The notes: a model not told the origin generated them from the letters alone. Counted from the first letter of the stretch, positions 1 to 11,494 are shown. The stretch is DNA of 64,000 nt from Mucilaginibacter daejeonensis (GCF_020783335.1 NZ_CP086068.1:3844001-3908000), one strand, 5' to 3'. Numbers and translations are program-made.

Positions 1-1082
1 ACTTCGACCACGGCCTGTGCCTTGTCGGGATATAGTCGTTGCAGTGCTGCCTTGTAGTTCTCGATGGTCGGTTCGGCTTTGCCCAATATGGCCTGCGGTC
101 CCCCTTCGGCCGAGTTCCAACCTGCCAGTAAGGGCACCTTCATTTGCTGGCCTGTGTTAAAGGTCTCCTGCGGCTGTTCGGTCAGGAAGTAGCCATCGAT
201 GGTCACATAAAAACGGGTGCCCTGGGCAGACCTTAACATATCTTCGGCAGGGATCTTGCGCAGGTCACTGAGCGTAGTGGCACCTACCTTTTTAGCGAAG
301 TCAACACCTGCTTGTTCCGCTTCGGCTAAGGGTGCTGGTGCAAGGTTGCCCAATATGGCGCCACTCTCGCCTATAGCGCCGGCAAATAGGCCTTTTGATA
401 ATGGTGACACCACCTGTGCACTCACCGACATAGAACCGGCCGACTCCCCGGCGATGGTGACACGTTTAGGGTCGCCACCGAAAGCGGCTATATTCTTTTG
501 CACCCAAAGCAATGCCGCATGCTGATCCATCAACCCATAATTGCCCGATGAGTGATGTACCGATGTCCGGGTCAGTTCGGGATGAGCCATGAAACCGAAC
601 ACGCCCAAACGGTAGTTCACCGTGATGGCGATCATTCCTTTGGTGGCCATGTTTTCGCCATCGTACCGGCCTTCAGAACCATCGCCCATTTGCAGGCCGC
701 CGCCGTAGAAGTAAACCAATACCGGCAGCTTCTTGCCCTTTGCGTTGGCGGGTGCCCATACGTTCAGGTATAAGCAATCTTCACTCTTGCCCGCGCTGCG
801 GAAGATCATATCGGTATACAAGAAAGGCTGCATGGCTTGCGGACCAAAATGATCAGCCCTACGTACGCCTTCCCAGTTCTTGGGTTCCTTTGGTTCGGTC
901 CAGCGCAGTTCACCTACAGGGGGTTGGGCAAATGGGATCCCCTTAAACGAATGAACGCCACTTGCTTCGGCCACACCTTCCACAATGCCGTTGGCGGTAC
1001 GCACCTGAAGATCCTTGCCGCCAGTTTGTGCCATAGCCCCAAAAGCAGTCAAGGTAAGTAGAATGGAATAGAATATTTTCAT
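1..1082 (-). CDS. Type B carboxylesterase, 3' end cut by window edge
   Basis: The reading frame starts at the ATG complementary to 1080-1082 and is still open at base 1, so about 360 residues are visible and the C-terminus is missing. It begins with a secretion signal (MKIFYSILLTLTAFGAMAQ). The body matches the carboxylesterase/para-nitrobenzyl esterase family of alpha/beta hydrolases: the KGIPFAQPPVGELRW block near residue 45, SEDCLYLNVW near 100, an oxyanion-hole region YGGG in place of the commoner HGGG, and the nucleophile elbow GESAGS near residue 213. The catalytic acid and histidine would lie beyond the edge. It probably hydrolyses an ester outside the cytoplasm; the substrate cannot be told. 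It follows guaB on the same strand but a terminator separates them. Confidence 0.9.
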   Translation of the reverse strand, partial: MKIFYSILLTLTAFGAMAQTGGKDLQVRTANGIVEGVAEASGVHSFKGIPFAQPPVGELRWTEPKEPKNWEGVRRADHFGPQAMQPFLYTDMIFRSAGKSEDCLYLNVWAPANAKGKKLPVLVYFYGGGLQMGDGSEGRYDGENMATKGMIAITVNYRLGVFGFMAHPELTRTSVHHSSGNYGLMDQHAALLWVQKNIAAFGGDPKRVTIAGESAGSMSVSAQVVSPLSKGLFAGAIGESGAILGNLAPAPLAEAEQAGVDFAKKVGATTLSDLRKIPAEDMLRSAQGTRFYVTIDGYFLTEQPQETFNTGQQMKVPLLAGWNSAEGGPQAILGKAEPTIENYKAALQRLYPDKAQAVVE

Positions 1083-1138
1083 AACGGTAGATCTGTATCA
1101 GTAACGCAAGATAGTGCTTATAAGCCCACCTTATAAAT

Positions 1139-1184
1139 AAAAAAAGGTCATTGAGTTATCACCAAAAATGATAGCTCAATGACC
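1139..1184 (-). terminator. Intrinsic terminator of guaB
   Basis: A 15-bp stem (1146-1160 with 1170-1184, one mismatch) encloses a 9-nt loop and is followed on the minus strand by a run of T (A run at 1139-1145 on the plus strand). It lies 22 bp after the guaB stop codon. Confidence 0.8.
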
Positions 1185-1205
1185 CAGTAACTTTATACCT
1201 AAAAA

Positions 1206-2687
<1,482 letters not shown>

Positions 2688-2709
2688 TTATTATATGTTA
2701 TTTGCCGGG

Positions 2710-2740
2710 CAAAGGTAGCATTTTATGTGCAGATGTGCAA
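2710..2740 (-). promoter_or_regulatory. guaB promoter
   Basis: On the minus strand a TTG (complement of 2738-2740), a 20-nt spacer and TACCTTTG (complement of 2710-2717) match the Bacteroidota consensus TTTG-N19/20-TAnnTTTG. The expected transcription start is about 30 bp before the guaB ATG. The spacer is made of the GTGCAGATG repeat described in the next entry. Confidence 0.75.
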
Positions 2741-2830
2741 GCGGGCAAATGTGCAGATGAATAAATGATATGGAGATGAGGAAGATGTGCGAATGTGCAG
2801 ATGGGAAATGTGTAGATGTGCAAGCGGGCT
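2725..2830. repeat. Degenerate ATGTGCAGATG short-repeat tract
   Basis: About 105 bp between guaB and rlmH consist of imperfect copies of ATGTGCAGATG/ATGTGCGAATG. The 16-mer AGATGTGCAAGCGGGC occurs at both ends of the tract. The same unit reappears in reverse orientation ahead of pruA at about 32715-32735. The spread of copies suggests slippage or a dispersed family. Confidence 0.75.
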
Positions 2831-2838
2831 AACATCCC

Positions 2839-3312
2839 CTACTGATGATGATAAGGTTCGCCTTTGATGATGCTGAACGCCCGGTATAGCTGCTCTACAA
2901 AGAAAAGCCTTACCATTTGGTGCGAAAAGGTCATGCGCGACAGCGCAAGCTTGGCGTTGGCCCGCTCGTAAACCGAACTGTCAAAACCGTAGGGCCCACC
3001 GATCACGAACACAAGCGACTGTACAGAGCCGATGGCCTTTTTGTCCAGGTAGTCGGCGAACTGTACCGAGCTGAATTCCATTCCGTTCTCATCAAGCAGC
3101 ACCACATGGTCATGGGGGGTGATCTTTTTCAGGATCATCTCGGCCTCTTTGGTCTTTTGCTGTTCCTGGGTAAGCGCCTTGGTGTTCTTGAGCTCCGGCA
3201 GATCAGTGATCTCGAGCCGAGTGTAGTGTTTCAGGCGCTTCACGAATTTATCTATCCCCTCGCGTATGTAGGCATCCTCGGTCTTACCAACGGTGAGCAG
3301 CACAATCTTCAT
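2839..3312 (-). CDS. rlmH: 23S rRNA pseudouridine-1915 N3-methyltransferase
   Basis: A SPOUT-fold methyltransferase that methylates the pseudouridine at position 1915 of 23S rRNA helix 69 on assembled 70S ribosomes, using S-adenosylmethionine. The 157 residues equal the family length. The N-terminus MKIVLLTVGKT, the SAM-binding knot segment LVFVIGGPYGF and the conserved C-terminal ending EQLYRAFSIIKGEPYHHQ are all present. The gene is divergent from the MutS-like gene, with 71 bp between the two start codons. Confidence 0.97.
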   Translation of the reverse strand: MKIVLLTVGKTEDAYIREGIDKFVKRLKHYTRLEITDLPELKNTKALTQEQQKTKEAEMILKKITPHDHVVLLDENGMEFSSVQFADYLDKKAIGSVQSLVFVIGGPYGFDSSVYERANAKLALSRMTFSHQMVRLFFVEQLYRAFSIIKGEPYHHQ

Positions 3313-3383
3313 GATGCAAATAAACGCAAAAACTTACTACGTGCTAAAATTGCTGTAATTTGCCGGTCACTGTATCACCAACT

Positions 3384-5207
3384 ATGAACACCGACCTTAT
3401 AGCCGACTATCAACAACGCGTTGCCGCTGCCACCCAAAAAGCTGCCGAGCAAGAAAAGCTGATCAACCAATATGCGCTGTTACGTTTACTGGTGTTCACG
3501 CTGTTCCTGATCGGTATCTATTTTTCGGTCGATGCCGGGAGTGTAGCGCTGTTCCTGACGATCACAGCAGTGCTGGCCGTGGCCTTTAATTGGCTGGTAC
3601 GCCGACAAAACGTATTTGAACGCGATAAGATCTATTACGAAAGTTACCGCGCCGTTAACCAGAACGAACTGGATAACGATGCCCACCGCACCAATATTTA
3701 CGACAATGGCGCCCGCTTTACCGATGACAAACATTATTATACAGCCGACCTCGACATCTATGGCAAAGGCTCATTATTCGAGCTGATCAACCGTGCGGCA
3801 ACCCCGGCGGGTAACCGTACCCTGTCGCTCTGGTTAAGTGCGCCCGATAAAAAGGAGACCATCCTGATCGCACAGGAAGCCGTAAAAGAACTGGCCGGCA
3901 AAAATAACTGGCGCCTGGATATGCAGGCCCGTCTGCTGTTCGTGCTCGGGCAGGATGAGCAACAGATCCCTCGCCTGCTTTCCTATCTAAAAATGCCGGT
4001 AGCTTTTGATGATGAAAAATGGCTGCGGATCTATAGCCGGATAGTTCCGTTCCTGAGCGTAGGCCTGCTGATCGCGGCCGTGTTCTTTACAGAGGCACGT
4101 TATGCGGCTGCCGTGTTGCTGGCCATTAATGGCAGGCTGGTACTATCAAGGAACCAGATCGTGGAAAAGGCCGACCTGATAGCCGGACGCATTGGCAAAG
4201 GATTGAACAGCTACGCAGAGGTTTTTAAGGAGATAGAGAACGAGACCTTTACCTCCGTATACGGGAAACAACTGGCCGGCATGATCCACCGCGACAAAGG
4301 CAAACCCATATCGTACCAGGTGCGGGCGCTGGCGCGGCTGATCAATAACTTAAATCAGCGGCTCAATATGTTCGTGAGTATGGTGCTCAACGGGCTGTTT
4401 ATCTGGAATATCAGGCAGGTGATGGCCATTGAGGATTGGAAGCGCGATAATCATCATGACATTGAGCAGGCTTTCAGCGCCATCGCTGGCTTTGAGGCAG
4501 TGATCAGCCTGGCCGCCCTGCAGATCAATAACCCTGACTGGGCCATCCCCAAGATAGCCGACGGACCAAATTATACCCTTACCGCTAAGGATATAGCGCA
4601 TCCGCTAATCCGGAAAAGCACAAGGGTCGCTAACAGTTATGAACTGAATGATACGCGCAAGATCGACATCATTACAGGCTCTAACATGGCGGGCAAAAGC
4701 ACCTTCTTGCGTACGCTGGGCATCAATACGGTACTGGCCCTGGCCGGCGCGCCGGTATGCGCGCAAAGCATGACGGTATCAGTAGTGCAGCTATTCAGCT
4801 ATATGCGCATCAAAGACTCGCTTAACGAGAGCACATCCACCTTTAAGGCCGAGCTGGACCGTTTGCAGATGCTATTGAAAGCGGTAGAACAACAGCCTAA
4901 CATCTTTTTCCTGATCGATGAGATGCTTCGGGGCACCAACTCGGTAGATAAATACCTCGGCTCAAAGGCCGTGATCGAAAAGCTCATCGGCCAGCAGGGC
5001 GTTGGCTTGGTGGCCACTCATGACCTGCAACTGGCCAAATTGGAGGACGAGCATCCCAAATATGTACGCAACTTTTACTTCGACATCCAGGTGATCAATG
5101 GCGAAATGCTGTTCGACTATAAACTCAAACCCGGAGAATGCAAGACCTTCAATGCATCGTTACTGCTGGAGAGGATAGGGATCTTTGCAAGCCCCCCCGC
5201 CCCCTGA
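3384..5207 (+). CDS. Membrane-anchored MutS-like ATPase
   Basis: 607 residues from the ATG at 3384; a TTG eight codons upstream also opens the frame but is less likely. The C-terminal third is a MutS-type ABC ATPase with Walker A TGSNMAGKST near residue 435, Walker B FFLIDEMLRGTNS near 510 and the switch histidine in ATHDLQLA. Unlike mismatch-repair MutS it lacks the mismatch-binding domain I and has hydrophobic pairs near residues 37-72 and 215-245 that look like membrane spans. Such MutS-related membrane proteins are common in Bacteroidota and of unknown role; involvement in mismatch repair should not be assumed. The last codons and stop lie inside a palindromic repeat. Confidence 0.85.
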   Translation: MNTDLIADYQQRVAAATQKAAEQEKLINQYALLRLLVFTLFLIGIYFSVDAGSVALFLTITAVLAVAFNWLVRRQNVFERDKIYYESYRAVNQNELDNDAHRTNIYDNGARFTDDKHYYTADLDIYGKGSLFELINRAATPAGNRTLSLWLSAPDKKETILIAQEAVKELAGKNNWRLDMQARLLFVLGQDEQQIPRLLSYLKMPVAFDDEKWLRIYSRIVPFLSVGLLIAAVFFTEARYAAAVLLAINGRLVLSRNQIVEKADLIAGRIGKGLNSYAEVFKEIENETFTSVYGKQLAGMIHRDKGKPISYQVRALARLINNLNQRLNMFVSMVLNGLFIWNIRQVMAIEDWKRDNHHDIEQAFSAIAGFEAVISLAALQINNPDWAIPKIADGPNYTLTAKDIAHPLIRKSTRVANSYELNDTRKIDIITGSNMAGKSTFLRTLGINTVLALAGAPVCAQSMTVSVVQLFSYMRIKDSLNESTSTFKAELDRLQMLLKAVEQQPNIFFLIDEMLRGTNSVDKYLGSKAVIEKLIGQQGVGLVATHDLQLAKLEDEHPKYVRNFYFDIQVINGEMLFDYKLKPGECKTFNASLLLERIGIFASPPAP

Positions 5208-5313
5208 AGGGGGAGTAAGAGATCAATAAATGCAAAAAGGCCGATGTGATCCATCGGCCTTAATTATTTAATATTTATTAGTTGTTAAAGTACTCCCCCT
5301 TCAGGGGGCGGGG
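5195..5313. repeat. Perfect 23-bp inverted repeat around a terminator
   Basis: Bases 5195-5217 and 5291-5313 are exact reverse complements (the arm contains CCCCTGAAGGGGGAG). They flank a central terminator hairpin. The left arm supplies the last five residues and the stop codon of the MutS-like gene, and the right arm ends 5 bp before the stop of the opposing barrel gene. This looks like a dispersed palindromic element lodged between convergent genes. Confidence 0.85.
5237..5261. terminator. Bidirectional terminator between convergent genes
   Basis: A perfect 10-bp stem (AAGGCCGATG with CATCGGCCTT) and 5-nt loop, with A residues on the left and a T-rich tract on the right, between the MutS-like gene and the outer-membrane barrel gene. 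Confidence 0.8.
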
Positions 5314-5318
5314 ATGTC

Positions 5319-7862
5319 TTACCTCGGACCACCGCCTTGGCCCGCACCACCGCCCATGCCACCTTGGTCGCCACCTTGCATCAGGTCATCATTTTTAACA
5401 CCTTTTTTCTTTTGCTGGCCGTAGTTCAGCTTGCCAAAGTTGTAGGTGAACGATATACCGAACGAGCGCAGTGGGTAACGGATGGTTTGCTGTTGCTCGA
5501 ACCCGTTGCTGCTGATCTTGGTATCCAGCTTCAGGTAGTTTTGGAACGGAGATAAAGCGTTCAGTCCTAAAGTGAATTTCTTGGCGATCAGTTCTTTTTT
5601 CACACCGAAACCGAACAGGTTGAAAGCTGGGTTCTGACCTTGTATGGTACGACGAGGTGAGTTGAACACACCGAAGAACTCTGCGGTCCAGGTCTTGGTG
5701 ATGGTTGCCGAAGCACTCAGGAACGCGTTGTAGTTAAAATAGGTACCGGTCGAGCTACCTACACTAGCCTGTGAGGCATTGATAGTTGGCTTGTAGGTAT
5801 AGGTGTTGATGCTACCACGAATGGTCAACGGTTTCCATGGAGTTACCGAACCAAAGAAGCTGGCACCGAACGAGTTGTTCTTACCGATGTTCTGGAACGT
5901 GGTACGGGTCACATTACGGTTCAATTCGGTATCGAATACGGTACGTGCGATACCTTCGATCAGGTTGTTGGTGTACTTGTAATAAGTAGAAACGTTGATC
6001 ACCGATGAACCGATGAAGGTGTTGTAACCCAACTCAACGGTCTGCGATATCTCAGGGTTCAGATCAGGGCGGCCTTCGGTCTGGTTATCAGGGTTAGCCT
6101 TGTTGATGAACGGGTTCAGGTATTGTAAGCTCGGGCGTTGTATACGTTTGCTGTAGCTCAATTTGTAGGTCTGTGTTCCTTTAACGGTCTTTGATAAGGT
6201 CACGTTAGGTACAAAGTTGGTGTAGTTCTGCGGGAACGACTGCAAGCCTGGTTGTGCGGTGTTGCTTGGTGTACCGGTAATGTCGGTACCTTCAACACGT
6301 GCACCAGCCAATAACGAGAAGTTCTTAGGCAAACTGAACGTGAACTGTGAGTAACCAGCATAAACGTTCTGTGTGTAATCGTACTGGTTAGACAATACGC
6401 TGTTAGGCACGAACGGGTTGTTGTTCGGTCCGCTTACCACACCTGCCTGGTTGGCTACCGAGTAATCACTGTTGATGCGGCGGAAGATACCTTTACCACC
6501 AGCTTCCCATTTGATCGATTTGTTGATCGGCAACACATAGTCGGCCTGGGCGGTGTACTCATCATTGATACCGTTGTTGCTACCTAGTTGGTTAGGGAAT
6601 TTGGCAAGGTCGGCAGTGTTGTTCAGGTTAAAGAAGCTGTTAGCGAAATCAGAAGTGATCTTACTGTGGCTCCATTGGCCGGCAATGGTCAGTTCCTCGC
6701 CTTCTTTCTTGAATTTGTGCGTATAATCAGCGTTCCAGTCAAAGCCACTGAAGTTAGCCTTGTTAAGTACATTGCTATTGTAATAAGCATCGTTCAACGT
6801 GTTGTTGAAGTTGTCTGACCCACCATCAATCTTGAAGTAACCACCATTCAAACGGAAAGTGGTGTTGATGCTGTTATAGTTATTGAAATCATAACCAGCG
6901 TTGATCGAACCGATCAAACCGCCACGCTTGGTATCGCTTGACGAGCTTTGGTTGATGATGGTGGTGTTAGAACCGATCACCGCCCTACGGTTCAGGTCAA
7001 CCAGCGAGGTTTGTGGCCATGCAAAGTTACCACCCAGGTTACCGGTGATGCTTAAACGATTTTGTTTGTAGTTCAGGTTAGCGTTACCGTTGTTTTGGCG
7101 GGTACCTATACCACCGCTAACCGATCCGCTTAAGCCCGATACATCTTTACTTTTAGTGATGATGTTGATGATACCGCCCGAACCCTCAGCATCATATTTA
7201 GCTGATGGAGCAGTGATCACCTCGATGCTTTTGATCTGATCTGCAGGGATGGTGCGCAACACATCGGCCAAGCTGGTCGATAATGCACCTGAAGGTTTAC
7301 CGTTGATCAGTACGCGTACGTTCTGATCGCCACGCAGGGCAGGTTTACCATCAAGATCCACTGATACTAATGGCACTTTACGCAATACATCGGTAGCGTT
7401 ACCACCTGATACGGTGATGTCTTTTTCGGCATTGTAAACGATCTTGTCGATCTTGTTCTCGATAACCGGGACCTGGCCTTGTACGGTCACGGCGCTCAGG
7501 GTCTTGGCACTTGGTGCCACGATCACCGAACCCATGTTGTTATCAGGTTTGCTCAGGGTGGTCTCTACCGGATCTATCACCTTGGTAGGGTAACCGATGA
7601 ATGTTACAGAGATCTTGTATTTGCCGGGAGCTACGTTATTTAATTTGAAGTTACCTTTTTCATCGGTAAGGGTACCGTTCAAAATGGCCTTGCCACCGCT
7701 GCGCGATATGCTTACGGTAGCATAATCCAAAGGCTTTTTAGTGATAGAATCGATAACGGTACCTGATATACGGCCGGTGATGCCACCACCCGCACTTGGC
7801 ACCTGTGCCTGGGCACACATGAAAGAGCTTATTAATGCGATCAGAGTAAAAAAACGTTTCAT
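5319..7862 (-). CDS. TonB-receptor-like outer membrane beta-barrel protein
   Basis: 847 residues. A signal peptide (residues 1-19) is followed by a carboxypeptidase-regulatory-like beta domain (about 28-110), a plug-like segment (about 130-235, with a GSGGIINIITK block typical of plugs) and a long barrel of alternating strands. The extreme C-terminus is a glycine-rich tail (GGMGGGAGQGGGPR) after the barrel, which is unusual because the last barrel strand normally ends the protein. The family is the Bacteroidota 'outer membrane beta-barrel' group related to TonB-dependent receptors; no SusD partner is adjacent, so it is probably not a SusC glycan importer. The ligand is unknown. Confidence 0.85.
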   Translation of the reverse strand: MKRFFTLIALISSFMCAQAQVPSAGGGITGRISGTVIDSITKKPLDYATVSISRSGGKAILNGTLTDEKGNFKLNNVAPGKYKISVTFIGYPTKVIDPVETTLSKPDNNMGSVIVAPSAKTLSAVTVQGQVPVIENKIDKIVYNAEKDITVSGGNATDVLRKVPLVSVDLDGKPALRGDQNVRVLINGKPSGALSTSLADVLRTIPADQIKSIEVITAPSAKYDAEGSGGIINIITKSKDVSGLSGSVSGGIGTRQNNGNANLNYKQNRLSITGNLGGNFAWPQTSLVDLNRRAVIGSNTTIINQSSSSDTKRGGLIGSINAGYDFNNYNSINTTFRLNGGYFKIDGGSDNFNNTLNDAYYNSNVLNKANFSGFDWNADYTHKFKKEGEELTIAGQWSHSKITSDFANSFFNLNNTADLAKFPNQLGSNNGINDEYTAQADYVLPINKSIKWEAGGKGIFRRINSDYSVANQAGVVSGPNNNPFVPNSVLSNQYDYTQNVYAGYSQFTFSLPKNFSLLAGARVEGTDITGTPSNTAQPGLQSFPQNYTNFVPNVTLSKTVKGTQTYKLSYSKRIQRPSLQYLNPFINKANPDNQTEGRPDLNPEISQTVELGYNTFIGSSVINVSTYYKYTNNLIEGIARTVFDTELNRNVTRTTFQNIGKNNSFGASFFGSVTPWKPLTIRGSINTYTYKPTINASQASVGSSTGTYFNYNAFLSASATITKTWTAEFFGVFNSPRRTIQGQNPAFNLFGFGVKKELIAKKFTLGLNALSPFQNYLKLDTKISSNGFEQQQTIRYPLRSFGISFTYNFGKLNYGQQKKKGVKNDDLMQGGDQGGMGGGAGQGGGPR

Positions 7863-8120
7863 TTATTAATGATTTGGTATTAGGATGTTGATAGCGTTGA
7901 TTTGTTACAGGAATTTTAATGATTTTTTAAAGTTTGCCGTGGCAAAGCCTTGTGTAGCAAGAAAGTTGCAATAGATGCCTGATCTGGCGGTCAATGTTGT
8001 TCATGATCCAAAGATGCACCGATCCCTGATAACCCCATAGAGCTTTTGGCCGAACGGTGTTATATGACGGGCGAATGGCAGGAACAAGGGAATGAAGGTG
8101 GGGTGTGATATCTGAAATAC

Positions 8121-8220
8121 TGTCATGCTGAACTTGTTTCAGCATCTCACAAGCTCATTGATCCGACGGATGAGAGTCGGACACCCTATCCGTGAGATGC
8201 CGATATGCATCGGCATGACG
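8121..8220. repeat. Dispersed palindromic repeat of the GTCATGCTGAACTTG type
   Basis: The 420-bp gap between the barrel gene and leuS holds no convincing gene. Its right part is a cruciform-like repeat: outer arms GTCATGC/GCATGAC, a second pairing AGCATCTCAC/GTGAGATGC, and two small internal hairpins (8128-8142 and 8199-8214). The motif starting GTCATGCTGAACTTG is, from general knowledge, widely scattered in bacterial genomes including Bacteroidota. Confidence 0.7.
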
Positions 8221-8230
8221 AGTTATAAAT

Positions 8231-8268
8231 GACCTGTCATGTTTCACATACATACAACATGACAGGTC
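8231..8268 (-). terminator. Probable leuS terminator hairpin
   Basis: A perfect 13-bp stem (8231-8243 with 8256-8268) directly after the leuS stop codon. On the minus strand only a weak T-rich stretch (ATTTATAA) follows, so it may be a partial terminator or an mRNA end-protecting hairpin. Confidence 0.6.
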
Positions 8269-8282
8269 AATAGTGAAATCAA

Positions 8283-11243
8283 TTACACCACGATATTCAC
8301 GATACGGCCTTTTACCACGATCACCTTTTTAGGGGTCTTGCCGTCGAGGTATTTTTGTACATCGGCGTTGGCCAGCACGTATTCTTCCACCTCTTTTTGC
8401 TCCATGGTAAGGGCCATATTAAGGTTAAGGCGGGTCTTGCCGTTGATCGATATCGGGTAAGCGAACTCATCCTCAACCAGGTACGATGGATTGAACACCG
8501 GGTAAGTTGCATATGACAAGGTACCGGCCTCGTTACCCAGCAACGTCCACAGCTCTTCGCTGATGTGCGGTGCATAAGGTGATAAGATGATGACCAGATC
8601 CTGGAGGATAGCCTTCTTATTACATTTCAGCTCGGTCAACTCATTAACGGCGATCATAAAGCTCGACACCGAGGTATTGAACGAGAAGCGTTCGATATCC
8701 TCTTCCACCTTGCGGATGATCTTATGCAATGAGCGATACTCGGCCTTTGTCGGTTCGGCATCGGTCACATTGAGTTCCCACTGGTCATTATGGAACAAAC
8801 GCCAAAACTTACGCAGGAACTTGAACACGCCTTCGATACCGTTGGTGTTCCATGGCTTGCTTTGCTCCAGTGGCCCCAGGAACATCTCGTACATACGCAG
8901 AGTATCGGCACCATAACGCTCGATCAGGTCATCCGGGTTAACCACGTTGAACTTCGATTTCGACATCTTCTCCACCTCTACATCGCAAACGTATTTGCTT
9001 TCGTGCTGAGCCTCGTCGTTGGGGTATACTACGGTACCATCTTCTAAAACAAAGATCGCTTTGTGGTTCTCAGGTCTCCACTTACGGAAGGCCACGATAT
9101 CCAGAGCATCGTTATGAACGATGTTCACGTCCACGTGCAACTTGCTAAAATCCATCTCGCCTACTTCGGCACCCTCTGGCAGCAGATCCTTGTAAAATGC
9201 CGCTATCTGTTCAATGGTATCAAAATCGCCTTCTTTGTAAAGCTCATACACGCCTTTTGATACGTATACCTCAGGCTTGGCAAAGTTCTCGTCGATGTTC
9301 AGCAGCAACGGATTCAGGCGGTAAGTAAAGCTTGAACGCCCCTGGATCATGCCCTGATTGATGAGCTTTTTGAAAGGCTCCTCCTCCACCGCGATGCCGA
9401 TATCTTTCAGGAACTTGTTCCAGAAACGGCTATATAACAAGTGCCCGGTAGCATGTTCAGAACCACCGATATACAGGTCAACATCTTTCCAGTATTGAAT
9501 GGCTTCGTTTGAGGCCAGCGCCTGATCGTTCTGCGCGTCCATGTAACGGTACCAGTACCAGCTGCTGCCGGCCCAACCTGGCATAGTGCTCAGCTCATAT
9601 TCGTATTCTGAGCGGTATTTCCAACCTTCGGCACGGCCTAATGGTGGCTCTCCGCTTTCGGTAGGTAAGTATTTATCGATCTCAGGTAAAATGAGTGGTA
9701 GCTCGTTCTCGCTGATCAGGTAAGGCAGACCATCTTTGAAGTATACCGGCACAGGTTCGCCCCAATAACGCTGACGACCAAAAATGGCGTCACGCATACG
9801 GAAGTTCACCTTGGCCTTACCAGCGCCCAGTTCTTCCAGCTTAGCGATGATGGTCGCCGTGGCTTCTTTATAACCCAAGCCGTTCACCAGGTCAGAGTTG
9901 ATGTACTTGCCTTCTTTGGTCGGGTCGGCCTCTTTCTCGGTATTCTGAGTATTGAGGATCGGGATGATCGGCAGGTCAAAATGTTTAGCGAACAGGTAAT
10001 CGCGCTGATCACCTGATGGTACCGCCATTACGGCACCGGTACCATAACCGGCCAATACGTAATCGGCTATCCACAGTGGTATGCGTTCACCGTTCAACGG
10101 GTTCAGCACATAGCTACCTGTGAAAGCGCCCGATACGGTCTTGGTGTCGGCCATGCGATCCAATTCCGATCTCTTTTTCGTTTGCACGATGTAGGCCTCA
10201 ACCGCCTCTTTCTGTTCAGGCGTGGTCAGCTGAGCCACTAATTCATGCTCCGGTGCCAACACCACAAAGGTCACACCATATATGGTATCTACACGGGTGG
10301 TGAATACCTCAATGAAGTTGTCGGTTGCGGGTTGTGAGTTGCCAGACCCCTCTTTTCCGGCAACAGCCAACGGGAATCTTACGCTAGCGCCCACGCTTTT
10401 GCCGATCCAGTTGCGCTGCATCTCTTTAAGCGGGTCGGGCCAGTCAATATGATCGAGGCCTTGCAGCAAACGCTCGGCATAGGCCGTGATGCGCATGCTC
10501 CACTGCATCATTTTCTTTTGTACCACAGGGTAGCCTCCACGCTCCGAGAAGCCGTCCTTCACCTCATCGTTGGCCAGTACCGTACCCAATGCCGGGCACC
10601 AGTTCACGGTGCTTTCGCGCAGGTAGGTCAGGCGGTATTTTAACAGTTCGGTCTGCTGATCATCATGAGACATCGCATTCCATTCGTCAGCCGTAAAGGT
10701 CAGTATGTCCTCATCGGTCACCGCATTGATACCGGCCGAACCCTTGGCAGCAAAATGAGCCACCAGTTCATCTATCGATACTGCTTTCTCGATGGCCTTA
10801 TTATACCACGAGTTGAACAATTGCATAAAGATCCACTGCGTCCACTTGTAGTAATCAGGCGAACTGGTACGTACCTCTCGGCTCCAGTCGAATGAGAAAC
10901 CCAGCTGATCCAGCTGGCGGCGGTAGGTGGCGATATTGTCCTCGGTGGTCACGGCAGGGTGCTGGCCGGTCTGGATAGCATATTGCTCAGCCGGCAGGCC
11001 GAACGAATCATACCCCATTGGGTGCAATACGTTGAAACCCTTTAACCGCTTATACCGCGAAAAGATATCAGAAGCGATGTAACCCAGCGGATGGCCCACA
11101 TGCAAGCCCGCGCCCGATGGGTAAGGGAACATGTCGAGAACATAGTACTTAGGTTTGTCGGAGTGATTACTGGCTTTGAAGGTCTGGTTGTTGGCCCAGA
11201 ACTGCTGCCACTTCTTTTCAATATCTTTGAACTGATAATCCAT
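8283..11243 (-). CDS. leuS: Leucyl-tRNA synthetase
   Basis: Class I aminoacyl-tRNA synthetase that charges tRNA-Leu in the cytoplasm. The 986 residues are longer than the common bacterial form (about 860-870) because of insertions near the editing domain and before the KMSKS loop, as usual in Bacteroidota. The signature HIGH motif is HVGH near residue 48, the editing (CP1) domain spans roughly 270-470, the catalytic KMSKS is present as written near residue 760, and an anticodon-binding domain follows. The start is the ATG complementary to 11241-11243 with the standard N-terminus [14 protein letters not shown]. Confidence 0.98.
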   Translation of the reverse strand: MDYQFKDIEKKWQQFWANNQTFKASNHSDKPKYYVLDMFPYPSGAGLHVGHPLGYIASDIFSRYKRLKGFNVLHPMGYDSFGLPAEQYAIQTGQHPAVTTEDNIATYRRQLDQLGFSFDWSREVRTSSPDYYKWTQWIFMQLFNSWYNKAIEKAVSIDELVAHFAAKGSAGINAVTDEDILTFTADEWNAMSHDDQQTELLKYRLTYLRESTVNWCPALGTVLANDEVKDGFSERGGYPVVQKKMMQWSMRITAYAERLLQGLDHIDWPDPLKEMQRNWIGKSVGASVRFPLAVAGKEGSGNSQPATDNFIEVFTTRVDTIYGVTFVVLAPEHELVAQLTTPEQKEAVEAYIVQTKKRSELDRMADTKTVSGAFTGSYVLNPLNGERIPLWIADYVLAGYGTGAVMAVPSGDQRDYLFAKHFDLPIIPILNTQNTEKEADPTKEGKYINSDLVNGLGYKEATATIIAKLEELGAGKAKVNFRMRDAIFGRQRYWGEPVPVYFKDGLPYLISENELPLILPEIDKYLPTESGEPPLGRAEGWKYRSEYEYELSTMPGWAGSSWYWYRYMDAQNDQALASNEAIQYWKDVDLYIGGSEHATGHLLYSRFWNKFLKDIGIAVEEEPFKKLINQGMIQGRSSFTYRLNPLLLNIDENFAKPEVYVSKGVYELYKEGDFDTIEQIAAFYKDLLPEGAEVGEMDFSKLHVDVNIVHNDALDIVAFRKWRPENHKAIFVLEDGTVVYPNDEAQHESKYVCDVEVEKMSKSKFNVVNPDDLIERYGADTLRMYEMFLGPLEQSKPWNTNGIEGVFKFLRKFWRLFHNDQWELNVTDAEPTKAEYRSLHKIIRKVEEDIERFSFNTSVSSFMIAVNELTELKCNKKAILQDLVIILSPYAPHISEELWTLLGNEAGTLSYATYPVFNPSYLVEDEFAYPISINGKTRLNLNMALTMEQKEVEEYVLANADVQKYLDGKTPKKVIVVKGRIVNIVV

Positions 11244-11408
11244 TATAATATAAGCGAGTTATAGAGAAAAACTTATCCCGCGAAACTACAAAAAAGCGGC
11301 TACTTTTTAACGCTATGGGCAAATTCGGTGTTTAAGGCAAGGCTCAAAACCAGCTTTTGAGTCCTTTCTCCGGATAATATTTGGTAAAGATCTGGCTTTA
11401 AGTGATAC

Positions 11409-11442
11409 TAAAAAAGGCCCACGATATGCGGACCTTTTGTTT
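11409..11442 (-). terminator. Possible terminator after the 140-aa lipoprotein gene
   Basis: An imperfect stem AAAAGGCCC / GGACCTTTT with a 9-nt loop, followed on the minus strand by a T run. It lies about 50 bp past the lipoprotein stop. The rest of 11244-11494 holds no recognisable feature. Confidence 0.4.
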
Positions 11443-11494
11443 TAGAAACACCCGGCAAATGCCAGGCGTATGTTCATATGTCTTTCCTATACGA

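Noticed and set aside
5319..7862. Barrel protein as SusC of a polysaccharide utilisation locus
   Set aside because: No SusD gene is adjacent and the sequence lacks the usual SusC plug signature; the GH and lyase genes are 25 kb or more away.
7927..8145. Minus-strand 72-codon frame between the barrel gene and leuS
   Set aside because: Its start lies in the dispersed palindromic repeat and the product has no protein-like pattern.
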